In this document: positions 17,697 to 27,562 of the stretch, piece after piece | How positions within the stretch are numbered: position 1 is the first letter of the stretch | Layout: every line of letters starts with the position of its first letter | NCBI RefSeq assembly: GCF_900155965.1 | Contig: NZ_FTMG01000002.1 | Coordinates: 643,911-707,910, forward strand | Source: Mucilaginibacter lappiensis | Lineage (GTDB): Bacteria > Bacteroidota > Bacteroidia > Sphingobacteriales > Sphingobacteriaceae | Length of the DNA: 64,000 nucleotides | Reading direction: 5' to 3' | Translations under genes and position numbers: made by a program | The notes under the pieces: generated by a model | Databases searched by the model: none | What the model was told of the DNA's origin: nothing | What the model saw: only the letters and a program-made list of their open reading frames with translations

Positions 17697-20093
17697 ATGA
17701 TCAAAAACTATTTAAAGATCGCCTGGAGAAACCTGATTAAAAATAAGGTTCACAGTTTTATTAATATAGCGGGCTTGTCGGTTGGCATGGCAGTAGTAAT
17801 GCTCATCAGTTTATGGATCTGGGATGAGCTCTCCTATAATAAATACTTTACTAATTATGACAGGCTTGTACAGGTTTGGCAGCACCAAACCTTTAACGGT
17901 AATGTGGGCAGCCAAACGGCTATGCCTATTCCTTTGGGCCTAAAGCTGCGTGAATCATATAAAAGTGATTTTAAATATGTAACCCTGTCCACATGGACAA
18001 TGGAACATATTATCACTTATGGGGATAAAAAAATTACACGGCTGGGTAATTATGTGCAAGCTGAATTGCCTGGTATGCTCACGCTCAAAATGGTTAAGGG
18101 AACGCGAGACGGATTAAAGGATCCTTCATCTATCATGATCAATGCCTCACTAGCCAAAACACTTTTCGGAGCTGCCGATCCTATCGATAAAACCCTCAAG
18201 ATAGATAACCAGTGGGTGGTTAAAGTAACCGGTGTTTATGAGGATATGCCTAACAATACGCAGTTTAAGGATGTTACTTTTTTTGCTCCGTGGGATCTGT
18301 ATATGGCCTCCATGCCTTGGCTTAAAAACGCGGCTACCCGCTGGGGTAGTAATTCATGGCAGATATTTGCACAACTGGCTCCAAATGCCGATTGGCAAAA
18401 AGTATCAGCTAAGATCAAAGATATTAAACTGATCAACATAGCCGCCCAGGGCGATAAACTGGGGGCGGATTTTAAACCCGTTGTTTTTTTACACCCCATG
18501 TACAAATGGCATTTATATTCAGAGTTTAAAAACGGGATCAACACTGGAGGTAGTATACAATTTGTTTGGATGTTTGGCATTATTGGCGTGTTTGTATTGC
18601 TATTGGCCTGTATCAATTTTATGAACTTGAGCACGGCCCGTTCCGAAAAACGGGCTAAGGAAGTAGGCATCCGTAAGGCTATAGGCTCGCAGCGCGTACA
18701 ACTCATCTGGCAGTTTTTTATGGAGTCGATGCTGATCGTTGCTTTTGCATTTATTCTTTCCATTGTACTGGTAATGCTGGCCCTGCCCTGGTTTAATAGC
18801 GTGGCTGATAAAAAGATGGGCATATTATGGAGCAACCCCTGGTTTTGGCTACTGGGCCTTTTGTTCAGCCTCGTATCAGGTATTATCGCCGGCAGTTATC
18901 CGGCACTTTACCTCTCATCATTTAAACCTATCAAAGTACTAAAGGGTACATTTAAAGTTGGCCGGCTAGCGGCTATACCCCGCAAAGTATTGGTGGTACT
19001 ACAGTTTACGGTTTCGGTTACGCTTATTATAGGTACTATTATCGTTTTCAGGCAAATACAGTTTGCCAAAAACAGGCCAATAGGTTATAACCGCGATGGA
19101 CTGATATATGTATTTGAAAAAACAACGGATATACATAATCATTACGCCGCATTTAGGGATGAGATCATCAAATCAGGAGCGGCGCTGCAAACTTCGGAAT
19201 CTGACAGCCCGGTTACCGGTGTGTGGAATAATACCAGCGGGTTTGACTGGCGAGGGAAACCCCCGGGTATGCTGGATGATTTTGCCGTTGTTGGCATAAC
19301 CGATGATTTTGGCAAAACCGTGGGTTGGCAGTTTAAGGAGGGACGCGATTTTTCAAAAGCGCTTTTAACAGATTCATCGGGGATCATTATCAATGAGGCC
19401 GCGGCAAAATTCATGAACTTTAAAAGCCCCATTGGTGAAATTATAACATCAAACGGCAGACAATACCGGGTAATCGGTATTATTAAAGATATGCTGATGA
19501 GTTCACCTTATGAGCCGGTTAAACAAACATTTTTTTATTTGGATAAAAATCCTGTAGGCGTGATATCAATAAAGATGGGGCCAAAATCCAGTCCGCATGA
19601 ATCCCTTGAAAAGATTGCAGCCATCTACCAAAAATACGCGCCTGCAGTGCCGTTTGATTATAAGTTTGCCGATGAAGAATATTCCAAAAAATTTGATGAA
19701 GAAACACGGATAGGCAAGCTATCCAGCTTTTTTGCCTTCCTGGCTATATTCATTAGCTGTTTAGGTCTGTTTGGCATGGCTACATTTATGGCCGAGCAGC
19801 GGGTTAAAGAAATAGGTGTCCGTAAAGTTTTAGGAGCATCGGTATTTAACCTTTGGCGCTTGTTATCAACAGATTTTGTAATACTGGTTATTATATCCTT
19901 CGTGATCGCATCGCCGGTAGCCTATTATTTTATGAATGGCTGGCTGCAGGGCTATACCTACCGGTCGGAAATTTCATGGTGGATATTTGGCGTATCGGCA
20001 GCGGGCGCTATCGTAATAACATTGGCTACGGTAAGTTTTCAGGCCATTAAAGCGGCGTTGGCCAACCCGGTTAAGAGTTTAAGAAGCGAGTAA
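17697..20093 (+). CDS. ABC permease, MacB/FtsX family, array member 3
   Basis: 798 residues, the longest of the seven. It keeps the eight-TM plan but belongs to a second subgroup (B) with member 4: the first membrane segment reads VGMAVVMLISLWIWDELSYN instead of the CSLLI..WVQNELS type, and the loop motif is AKEVGIRKAIGS. The periplasmic domains differ strongly from subgroup A, so its partner or substrate probably differs. The C-terminal motif NPVKSLRSE is retained. It begins MIKNYLKIAWRNLIKNK, the same opening as most members. No ATPase gene is adjacent. Confidence 0.9.
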   Translation: MIKNYLKIAWRNLIKNKVHSFINIAGLSVGMAVVMLISLWIWDELSYNKYFTNYDRLVQVWQHQTFNGNVGSQTAMPIPLGLKLRESYKSDFKYVTLSTWTMEHIITYGDKKITRLGNYVQAELPGMLTLKMVKGTRDGLKDPSSIMINASLAKTLFGAADPIDKTLKIDNQWVVKVTGVYEDMPNNTQFKDVTFFAPWDLYMASMPWLKNAATRWGSNSWQIFAQLAPNADWQKVSAKIKDIKLINIAAQGDKLGADFKPVVFLHPMYKWHLYSEFKNGINTGGSIQFVWMFGIIGVFVLLLACINFMNLSTARSEKRAKEVGIRKAIGSQRVQLIWQFFMESMLIVAFAFILSIVLVMLALPWFNSVADKKMGILWSNPWFWLLGLLFSLVSGIIAGSYPALYLSSFKPIKVLKGTFKVGRLAAIPRKVLVVLQFTVSVTLIIGTIIVFRQIQFAKNRPIGYNRDGLIYVFEKTTDIHNHYAAFRDEIIKSGAALQTSESDSPVTGVWNNTSGFDWRGKPPGMLDDFAVVGITDDFGKTVGWQFKEGRDFSKALLTDSSGIIINEAAAKFMNFKSPIGEIITSNGRQYRVIGIIKDMLMSSPYEPVKQTFFYLDKNPVGVISIKMGPKSSPHESLEKIAAIYQKYAPAVPFDYKFADEEYSKKFDEETRIGKLSSFFAFLAIFISCLGLFGMATFMAEQRVKEIGVRKVLGASVFNLWRLLSTDFVILVIISFVIASPVAYYFMNGWLQGYTYRSEISWWIFGVSAAGAIVITLATVSFQAIKAALANPVKSLRSE

Positions 20094-20181
20094 GGGGATT
20101 TCGGAGTTCGGATGTTCGAATTCGGATTTAGAAATTAGTTTTTAGAGTTTAAGTGTTTAGATTTTAGAATTTTAAAGAATC
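20094..20181. repeat. Spacer copy shared with 25059-25139
   Basis: The segment 20110-20161 is identical over 52 nt to 25075-25126. The left part is the TTCGGA/TTCGGATGTTCGA motif also found at 3930 and (reverse) 45780. Either the spacer duplicated together with a permease gene or both spacers received the same dispersed repeat. Confidence 0.8.
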
Positions 20182-22563
20182 ATGATCAAAAACTATTTAA
20201 AAATCGCCTGGAGAAACCTCATCAAAAATAAGGCTTCTTCTTTTATCAATGTGGGTGGCCTGGCCGTTGGTATGACCGTAGCTATGCTGATTGGCTTGTG
20301 GATATGGGATGAACTATCATTTGATAAATATCACCAAAATTATGACCGAGTAGCCATGGTGATGCAGAACGAAGTGTTTAATGGCAATATCAATACGGGT
20401 ACACCGATTCCTCTGCCGTTGGATGCCGAGCTTCGCAAAAGCTATGGAAGCAATTTTAAACATTTGGCCCTATCATCATGGACAAACAGTCATATTTTAA
20501 ATGTTGATGATAAAAAGGTTTCTTATAAAGGAAATTTTATGGGAGCGGAAGCACCCGAAATATTTTCGCTCAGGATGTTGCGGGGTTCACGAGGCGCTTT
20601 AAAAGATCGGTCTTCTATACTTATTTCACAGTCGGTGGCCAAAGCATTATTTGGTAATGCCGACCCCATGAACAAGGTGATCAGGCTGGATAATAAAGAT
20701 GGCTTTAAGGTTTCAGGGGTTTATGAAGATTTGCCTGATAACACCACTTTGCACGATATGGCGTTTATTGGTCCCTGGGAATATTATATCACATCGCCGG
20801 GTAATGAAAGATCACCTACGGATTGGGGTGATAATTCCCTGTTCATGTATGTGCAATTAGCAGATCATGCAGATATAGCCAAAGTATCCGCCCAAATAAA
20901 AAACATGAAGCTTGACAAGCTGGAAAGAGAGGATAAAAAGTTTAATCCCCAGCTATTTCTTCAGTCCATGAGCAAATGGCATTTGTATGCCGAATTTAAG
21001 GACGGGGTTAATACGGGCGGCGCTATCCAGTATGTATGGCTTTTCGGCATCATTGGTATATTCGTATTATTGTTGGCCTGTATCAATTTTATGAACCTGA
21101 GTACGGCCCGCAGCGAAAAAAGGGCCAAAGAAGTAGGCATACGTAAAGCCGTAGGTTCATTGCGCGGACAATTGATCAAGCAATTTTTCAGCGAGTCGTT
21201 CCTGATAGCCGGTTTGGCTTTTATATTGTCACTGCTGCTGCTCTGGCTGGCACTGCCCTGGTTTAATGATGTAGCCGGTAAACAGATAGCTATTTTATGG
21301 AACTCTCTGTTTTTTTGGATAGCCGGTATGGGTTTTACTTTATTTACCGGGATAATTGCCGGGCTTTACCCAGCCTTATATCTCTCTTCATTTAACCCGG
21401 TTAAAGTATTGAAAGGCACTTTTAAAGCAGGGCGTTTTGCCGCCATTCCGCGCAAAGTATTGGTGGTAACCCAGTTTACGGTATCTGTTATTCTCATTAT
21501 AGGCACTATTATCGTTTTTAAACAGATACAATTTGCCAAAAACAGACCGGTTGGATACAGCCGGGATGGGCTGCTGGCTATTGAAGTAACCAATGAAGAC
21601 CTGCATAAACATTTTGATGCTTTGCGGACCGATCTGCTCCAATCCGGAGCTGTAACCGAAATAGCAGAATCATCCAGTTCAACCACCGGGGTAAACAATC
21701 ACCGGGGTGATGTTAGCTGGAAAGGGAAAGACCCATCAATGACCTCTTTTTTTGGAAACATCAATGTTACTACCAACTATGGTAAAACAGTAGGCTGGCA
21801 ATTTACAGATGGGAGGGATTTTTCGAGCCAATCGGTAGCAGACTCTACGGCCATTATATTGAATCAAGCTGCTGTAAAGTATATGGGACTGAAAAATCCT
21901 GTTGGCGAAATGGTGCAGGTAGGAAAATGGAATATGACCGTAATTGGTGTGGTAAAAGATATGGTGATGGAATCGCCCTATGAGCCGGTTAAACAAACCA
22001 TTTTCCGTATTGGCCGTGGTACCTTGGATGATATCCTGATCAAAATAAATCCGAAGATAAGCACGCATGAAGCACTTGGTAAAATAGAAGCTGTTTGTAA
22101 AATGTATTCGCCCTCGGTTCCATTTTCATACCGGTTTGCTGATGATGAATACGCCAGAAAATTTGCTACCGAAGAGCGTATTGGCAAGCTGGCGAGTTCA
22201 TTTGCTATGCTGGCCATTTTTATCAGTTGCCTGGGCTTGTTTGGGATGACATCTTTTGTTGCTGAGCAGCGGGTAAAGGAAATTGGTGTACGCAAGGTAT
22301 TGGGTGCAAGTGTTTTTGGCCTGTGGCGCTTAATGTCGCGCGATTTTGTATTGTTGGTAATTATTGCCTTGTTTATAGCCACACCGGTTGCTTACTATTT
22401 TATGCATAGCTGGCTGCAGCACTACACTTACCGGGCCGAACTATCCTGGTGGGTATTTGCATTAACCGGCGCCGGAGCAATTACGATAACATTGCTAACT
22501 ATAAGCTATCAAAGTATTAAAGCGGCGCTGGCTAACCCGGTAAAAAGTTTAAGGAGCGAGTAA
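20182..22563 (+). CDS. ABC permease, MacB/FtsX family, array member 4
   Basis: 793 residues, subgroup B with member 3: WIWDELSFDKY after TM1, the loop motif AKEVGIRKAVGS, the AAIPRKVLVV segment before TM5, and SYQSIKAALANPVKSLRSE at the end. Eight TMs and two large extracytoplasmic domains, as in the rest of the array. Its periplasmic regions are clearly related to member 3 but differ throughout, so the B duplication is older than the patchy similarity between members 1 and 2. It is followed by a 122-nt spacer. Confidence 0.9.
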   Translation: MIKNYLKIAWRNLIKNKASSFINVGGLAVGMTVAMLIGLWIWDELSFDKYHQNYDRVAMVMQNEVFNGNINTGTPIPLPLDAELRKSYGSNFKHLALSSWTNSHILNVDDKKVSYKGNFMGAEAPEIFSLRMLRGSRGALKDRSSILISQSVAKALFGNADPMNKVIRLDNKDGFKVSGVYEDLPDNTTLHDMAFIGPWEYYITSPGNERSPTDWGDNSLFMYVQLADHADIAKVSAQIKNMKLDKLEREDKKFNPQLFLQSMSKWHLYAEFKDGVNTGGAIQYVWLFGIIGIFVLLLACINFMNLSTARSEKRAKEVGIRKAVGSLRGQLIKQFFSESFLIAGLAFILSLLLLWLALPWFNDVAGKQIAILWNSLFFWIAGMGFTLFTGIIAGLYPALYLSSFNPVKVLKGTFKAGRFAAIPRKVLVVTQFTVSVILIIGTIIVFKQIQFAKNRPVGYSRDGLLAIEVTNEDLHKHFDALRTDLLQSGAVTEIAESSSSTTGVNNHRGDVSWKGKDPSMTSFFGNINVTTNYGKTVGWQFTDGRDFSSQSVADSTAIILNQAAVKYMGLKNPVGEMVQVGKWNMTVIGVVKDMVMESPYEPVKQTIFRIGRGTLDDILIKINPKISTHEALGKIEAVCKMYSPSVPFSYRFADDEYARKFATEERIGKLASSFAMLAIFISCLGLFGMTSFVAEQRVKEIGVRKVLGASVFGLWRLMSRDFVLLVIIALFIATPVAYYFMHSWLQHYTYRAELSWWVFALTGAGAITITLLTISYQSIKAALANPVKSLRSE

Positions 22564-22685
22564 GTATGATTTCGGAATTGGGATATCAGATTTCGGATTT
22601 TTCACCATTGCCTGTTTTTTTACAGTATTCAAGAGGTCTTTGACGTTTAGAGATTAGTATTTAGATTTTAGAATTTTAAAGAATT
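22564..22685. repeat. Composite spacer between array members 4 and 5
   Basis: Left part: TTTCGGAATTGGG...TTTCGGATTTT words. Middle (about 22616-22645): a fragment resembling the start of the degenerate repeat at 3617-3640. Right end: about 25 nt (TTTAGATTTTAGAATTTT...) identical to the end of the 20094-20181 spacer. Confidence 0.55.
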
Positions 22686-25058
22686 ATGATCAAGAATTAT
22701 TTAAAAATCGCGTGGCGCAACCTGATCAAAAATAAAGCGCATAGCTTTATTAATATAGCAGGTTTGTCGGTTGGGCTGGCTTGCAGCCTGCTTATTTTAT
22801 TATGGGTGCAAAATGAGCTGAGTATGGATCAGTATCATGTTAATGGCAAGCGCCTGTATTCTGTATATGAAACGCAATATGTTGATAATAAGGTGGAGGG
22901 GCAGTACAGCACGCCGGGGCTGCTGCCAGAAGAATTAAAAAAACAGATACCCGAAATTGAAGCCAGTACAGGGATCACCTATGGGGAAGAAAATACTTTC
23001 CAGGTTGGTGATAAAATATTAAAAATGAATGGTACCGATGCCGGCGCCGATTGTTTTAAAATGTTCAGTATTCCGTTACTACAGGGTGATGTACAAACGG
23101 CCTTAAACTCGCCGGTAAGCATGGCTATATCCCGTAAAATGGCCAGAGCTTTTTTCGGTAGCCCGGAGGCAGCTATCGGTAAAACCATCCGCTATGATAA
23201 CCGGAAAAACTTTACCGTTACTGGCGTGTACGAAGATCTGCCAAGTACTGCCTCACAGAAATATGATTACCTGTTGAACTGGTACAATTATATAGAGGAG
23301 AACCAATGGGCCAAAAGCTGGGGCAATAATGGGCCGGCCACAGTTATCATGCTACGTGCAGATGCCAATCCAGACGCGGTTGAAAAAAAGATCCGCCACT
23401 TTTTAGATCATTATAATACAGGTCAAAAGAAAGGAACTTTTACCGAAGAGTTAGGACTGCAACGCTTTGGTGACGGGTACCTGCATGGCAATTTTGAAAA
23501 CGGAAAACCGCAGGGCGGCCGTATCGAATATGTGCGTTTGTTTACTATTGTTGCCATTTTTATTTTATTGATAGCCTGTATCAATTTCATGAACCTTACT
23601 ACCGCCCGGTCTGTTAAGCGTGCCCGCGAAATTGGAGTACGGAAAGTGGTAGGCGCTGTTCGCTCGGTTTTGATCAAACAGTTCATAGGCGAATCATTAC
23701 TGGTCACTTCACTGGCAGTTATAGTCGCATTAGTACTGTTAACACTTTCATTGCCGGTATTTAATCAAATTACCCATAAAGAAATAGAGTTGCCGTTTTA
23801 TCAGCCCTTATTTTGGCTAAAACTGGTAGGTATCACTTTAATTACAGGTTTAATATCGGGCAGCTATCCTGCTTTATTCCTGTCGTCATTTAATCCGGTT
23901 AAAGTGCTAAAAGGAACTTTGAAATTAGATTCAGGTGCCACAATGTTTCGCAAAGGACTGGTTATATTTCAATTCGCGCTGTCAGTGATCCTGATAACGG
24001 CTACTATTATTGTTTCCAGGCAAATGGCTTACATCCAATCAAAAAACCTGGGGTACGACCGGGAGAACCTGATATATATACCCATGAGCGGCGAACTTTT
24101 AAACAAATATACCACCTTTAAAGATGAAGCCTCCCGTTTGCCCGGGATACAGTCGGTTACCCGTATAAGTAATACCCCGACCAATATTCAAAACTGGACA
24201 GGCGATGTTAAATGGGAGGGTAAAGATCCAAATGTAGTTGTTCAGTTTACGCAGGTTTCTGTTGGATATGATTTTGTGAAAACTATGAAATTGAAAATGC
24301 TGGAAGGACGTGATTTTTCAAAGGCTTTTCCAACTGACTCGGTGGGATACCTGATTAATGAGGCTGCTTTAAAAAGAATAAAATACAACGACCCTATTGG
24401 TAAGCCACTCACTTTTTGGGAGAAGAAAGGGGCGATTGTGGGAGTGATGAAGGATTTTCATTTTACTTCCATGCATGAACAGATCAAACCATTGGTGATT
24501 CGGCTTCGGGAGAACGAAAAGTATGGTAATGTGCTGGTAAAAACCCAACCAGGTAAAACCCGTGAGGCATTGGCCGGATTAGAAACTCTGTGTAAGGAAA
24601 TTAACCCCGCGTTCCCGTTTACTTATAACTTCTCAGATCAGGAGTATGAAAAATTGTATCAAAATGAACAGATTGTAACCAGGCTGTCAAACGCGTTTGC
24701 ATTCCTTGCTGTATTTATTTCATGCCTGGGATTATTAGGCTTGGCTATGTTCACCGCAGAGCAAAGGATAAAGGAGATCGGCATACGCAAGGTGCTGGGT
24801 GCCAGTGTAAGTTCGCTGCTTACTTTACTGTCGCTAGAGTTTTTGGTGCTGGTTGTTATTGCTTTAATGATTGCTTTACCCGTATCGTGGTATAGTATGA
24901 GTAAATGGCTGCAAGGGTTTGCTTATCGTACATCCATGCAGTGGTGGATGTTTGGTATGGCAGGAGGAATTATTGTCATAGTAGCCATGCTAACGGTTAG
25001 TTTCCAGGCTATTAAAGCAGCCCTGGTTAATCCGATAAAAAGTTTACGAAGCGAGTAA
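22686..25058 (+). CDS. ABC permease, MacB/FtsX family, array member 5
   Basis: 790 residues, subgroup A and closest by eye to member 1: both share ILITATIIxSRQMAYxQS, VTRxSNTPT, and the TSxQWWMF segment before the last TM. The first membrane segment is LACSLLILLWVQNELSMDQY. The loop motifs AREIGVRKVVGA and EQRIKEIGIRKVLGAS are intact and there is no frameshift. It sits after the B pair, so the order of the array is A A B B A A C, which implies at least one duplication that was not simple neighbour copying. Confidence 0.9.
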   Translation: MIKNYLKIAWRNLIKNKAHSFINIAGLSVGLACSLLILLWVQNELSMDQYHVNGKRLYSVYETQYVDNKVEGQYSTPGLLPEELKKQIPEIEASTGITYGEENTFQVGDKILKMNGTDAGADCFKMFSIPLLQGDVQTALNSPVSMAISRKMARAFFGSPEAAIGKTIRYDNRKNFTVTGVYEDLPSTASQKYDYLLNWYNYIEENQWAKSWGNNGPATVIMLRADANPDAVEKKIRHFLDHYNTGQKKGTFTEELGLQRFGDGYLHGNFENGKPQGGRIEYVRLFTIVAIFILLIACINFMNLTTARSVKRAREIGVRKVVGAVRSVLIKQFIGESLLVTSLAVIVALVLLTLSLPVFNQITHKEIELPFYQPLFWLKLVGITLITGLISGSYPALFLSSFNPVKVLKGTLKLDSGATMFRKGLVIFQFALSVILITATIIVSRQMAYIQSKNLGYDRENLIYIPMSGELLNKYTTFKDEASRLPGIQSVTRISNTPTNIQNWTGDVKWEGKDPNVVVQFTQVSVGYDFVKTMKLKMLEGRDFSKAFPTDSVGYLINEAALKRIKYNDPIGKPLTFWEKKGAIVGVMKDFHFTSMHEQIKPLVIRLRENEKYGNVLVKTQPGKTREALAGLETLCKEINPAFPFTYNFSDQEYEKLYQNEQIVTRLSNAFAFLAVFISCLGLLGLAMFTAEQRIKEIGIRKVLGASVSSLLTLLSLEFLVLVVIALMIALPVSWYSMSKWLQGFAYRTSMQWWMFGMAGGIIVIVAMLTVSFQAIKAALVNPIKSLRSE

Positions 25059-25139
25059 GGGAATTTCGGAATTAGGATGTTCGAATTCGGATTTAGAAAT
25101 TAGTTTTTAGAGTTTAAGTGTTTAGAGTTTTAAAGAATC
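25059..25139. repeat. Spacer copy shared with 20094-20181
   Basis: 25075-25126 is identical over 52 nt to 20110-20161, and both end in a TTTTAAAGAATC just before an ATG. See the other copy. Confidence 0.8.
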
Positions 25140-27515
25140 ATGATCAAAAACTATTTAAAAATTGCGTGGCGAAACATCGTCAGGAACAAGGCACACACTT
25201 TTATTAATGTGGCCGGTTTATCGGTGGGCCTGGTATGCAGCCTGCTTATTTTGCTATGGGTGCAAAATGAATTGAGCGTAGATGGTTTTTTTAAAAATAG
25301 CTCCCGCTTGTATTGTGTATATGAGCACCAGAACTATGACCATACGATGCACGGTTCATATAATACCCCCGGCCCAACTGCGGAGCAGATGAAAAAAGTG
25401 CTACCCGAGGTGGAATACGCAACCAGTGCCGGGTTCGATCAAACAAACACCTTTCAGGTAGGCGATAAGATTCTGAAACAGAGTGGTTCAGCAGGCAGTG
25501 CCGATTATTTTTCCGTATTCAGCTATAAGCTTTTACAGGGCGATGCCAAAAGTGCTTTGAATACGCCGGCGAGCTTGGCTATTTCCCGAAAAATGGCTGT
25601 CGCGTTTTTTGGAAGCCCACAGGCGGCAATAGGTAAAACTATCCGTTACGAAAACAGTAAAAACTTTACGGTAACTGCCATATTTGAAGATCTGCCTAAA
25701 AACTCGTCACAAAAATTTGATTACCTGATTAACTGGTATGCCTTTCTGAATGAGAACGGCTGGGCCCGGGAATGGGGTAACCAGGGGCCCGCCACATTTG
25801 TGATGTTAAAACCGAATACCAATCCAGCAGCATTCGAAAAAAAAATAGCCCATTTCTTAGATGCCTATAACGGCACTATTCGCAAAACATCAACCTTTAT
25901 TATTGACCTGGGTATTCAACGTTATGATGAAGGATATCTGCATGGCAAGTTTGAGGGAGATCAGTTTGTAGGAGGGCGCATAGAATATGTACGTATTTTT
26001 AGCATCGTAGCTATTTTTATACTGCTGATAGCCTGTATCAATTTTATGAATTTAACTACAGCCCGTTCTGTTAAGCGGGCGAAGGAAATTGGTGTGCGTA
26101 AAGTAGTTGGTGCCGAGCGCTGGGTCTTAATACAGCAGTTTATCATCGAATCATTATTGATCACTATCATCTCGGTGGGTATATCCTTATTATTGCTGGT
26201 TCTGTTGCTACCGGTATTCAATCAGATAACGCAAAAACAAATAGAACTGCCGTTTAACCAAACCTCCTTTTGGATTAAGCTTGGATTAATCACCTTAATA
26301 ACCGGGCTGGTATCCGGCAGCTATCCGGCTTTGTTCTTATCATCATTTAACCCGGTAAAGGTTTTAAAGGGTACATTGAGATTAGATGTAGGAACCACAC
26401 TGTTCCGGAAAGGCTTGGTTGTATTCCAGTTTGTGCTATCGGTTATACTCATCTCCGGAACCATTGTTATTTCGCGCCAGATGAATTACATCCAGTCAAA
26501 AAACCTGGGTTATGATCGCGAGAACATGATCTACATACCGCTTGAAGGAGATCTGCTGCCTAAATACAACTTATTTAAAGAAGAAGCTTTACGAATGCCC
26601 GGCATACAATCGGTAACCCGTGTCAGCGACGAACCTACCAATATCCAAAATGGTACAGGTGGTGTAAACTGGATAGGGAAAGATACTACCGTCAATATCC
26701 AATTCAGCCAGGCTTCAGTAGGGTATGATTTTGTGAAAACCATGAAGCTGAAAGTGCTTTCCGGTCGCGATTTTTCAAAGGAGTATCCAACAGACTCAGT
26801 AGGTTATATACTGAACGAGGCGGCCCTGAAAAGAATAGGTTATAAAGACCCCATCGGTCAGCCCCTCACCTTTTGGGGAAAGCGGGGAAAGATAGTAGGA
26901 CTGATCAAAGACTTTCATTTTAACTCGATGCATGACGCTATACGACCTTTAATATTACGATTGAGGGAACATGAAACATACGGAAGTATCCTGGTAAGAA
27001 CCGAGCCCGGTAAAACCCGCGAGGCACTGGCCACGATGGAAAAAATATGCCATCAGCTGAATCCATCATTTCCGTTCACCTATAATTTTTCTGATCAGGA
27101 ATATCAGAAGTTATACAAAAATGAGCAGATTGTTGGTAAATTATCAAATGGATTTGCTTTCCTGGCTGTTTTTATTTCTTGTTTGGGTTTATTGGGCTTG
27201 GCCATGTTTACAGCAGAGCAGCGGGTTAAAGAGATAGGGATCCGCAAGGTGCTGGGGGCCAGTGTGGGTTCGTTATTCGCTTTACTATCATCTGAGTTTT
27301 TGGTATTGGTAGTTATTGCCCTGTTTATCGCATCGCCTATTGCGTGGTACGCTACGGGTAAGTGGCTGCAGGATTTTGCTTACCGTACGCCGGTACATTG
27401 GTGGATGTTTGCCCTATCAGGAGTGATCATCATTTTCATTGCTTTGGTTACCGTAAGCTTCCAGTCGGTTAAGGCGGCATTGATCAACCCGATAAAGAGT
27501 TTAAGGAGCGAGTAG
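25140..27515 (+). CDS. ABC permease, MacB/FtsX family, array member 6
   Basis: 791 residues, subgroup A. It differs from members 1, 2 and 5 in having IVRNKAHTF at the start, VCSLLILLWVQNELSVDGFF, and the loop motif AKEIGVRKVVGAERWVLIQQF in place of the AVRSVLIKQF form. Two extracytoplasmic domains and eight predicted TMs are intact. The central GRDFSKEYPTDSVGYILNEA segment is the array's typical second-domain motif. The spacer in front of it is nearly the same as the one in front of member 4. Confidence 0.9.
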   Translation: MIKNYLKIAWRNIVRNKAHTFINVAGLSVGLVCSLLILLWVQNELSVDGFFKNSSRLYCVYEHQNYDHTMHGSYNTPGPTAEQMKKVLPEVEYATSAGFDQTNTFQVGDKILKQSGSAGSADYFSVFSYKLLQGDAKSALNTPASLAISRKMAVAFFGSPQAAIGKTIRYENSKNFTVTAIFEDLPKNSSQKFDYLINWYAFLNENGWAREWGNQGPATFVMLKPNTNPAAFEKKIAHFLDAYNGTIRKTSTFIIDLGIQRYDEGYLHGKFEGDQFVGGRIEYVRIFSIVAIFILLIACINFMNLTTARSVKRAKEIGVRKVVGAERWVLIQQFIIESLLITIISVGISLLLLVLLLPVFNQITQKQIELPFNQTSFWIKLGLITLITGLVSGSYPALFLSSFNPVKVLKGTLRLDVGTTLFRKGLVVFQFVLSVILISGTIVISRQMNYIQSKNLGYDRENMIYIPLEGDLLPKYNLFKEEALRMPGIQSVTRVSDEPTNIQNGTGGVNWIGKDTTVNIQFSQASVGYDFVKTMKLKVLSGRDFSKEYPTDSVGYILNEAALKRIGYKDPIGQPLTFWGKRGKIVGLIKDFHFNSMHDAIRPLILRLREHETYGSILVRTEPGKTREALATMEKICHQLNPSFPFTYNFSDQEYQKLYKNEQIVGKLSNGFAFLAVFISCLGLLGLAMFTAEQRVKEIGIRKVLGASVGSLFALLSSEFLVLVVIALFIASPIAWYATGKWLQDFAYRTPVHWWMFALSGVIIIFIALVTVSFQSVKAALINPIKSLRSE

Positions 27516-27562
27516 GTGGGATTTCGATAAAAAGTTTAGATTTTAAAGTTTTTAAGAACCAT

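Noticed and set aside
15129..22685. CRISPR array in the permease spacers
   Set aside because: Repeats there are few, of unequal spacing and inverted or dispersed, with no regular repeat-spacer units or cas genes.
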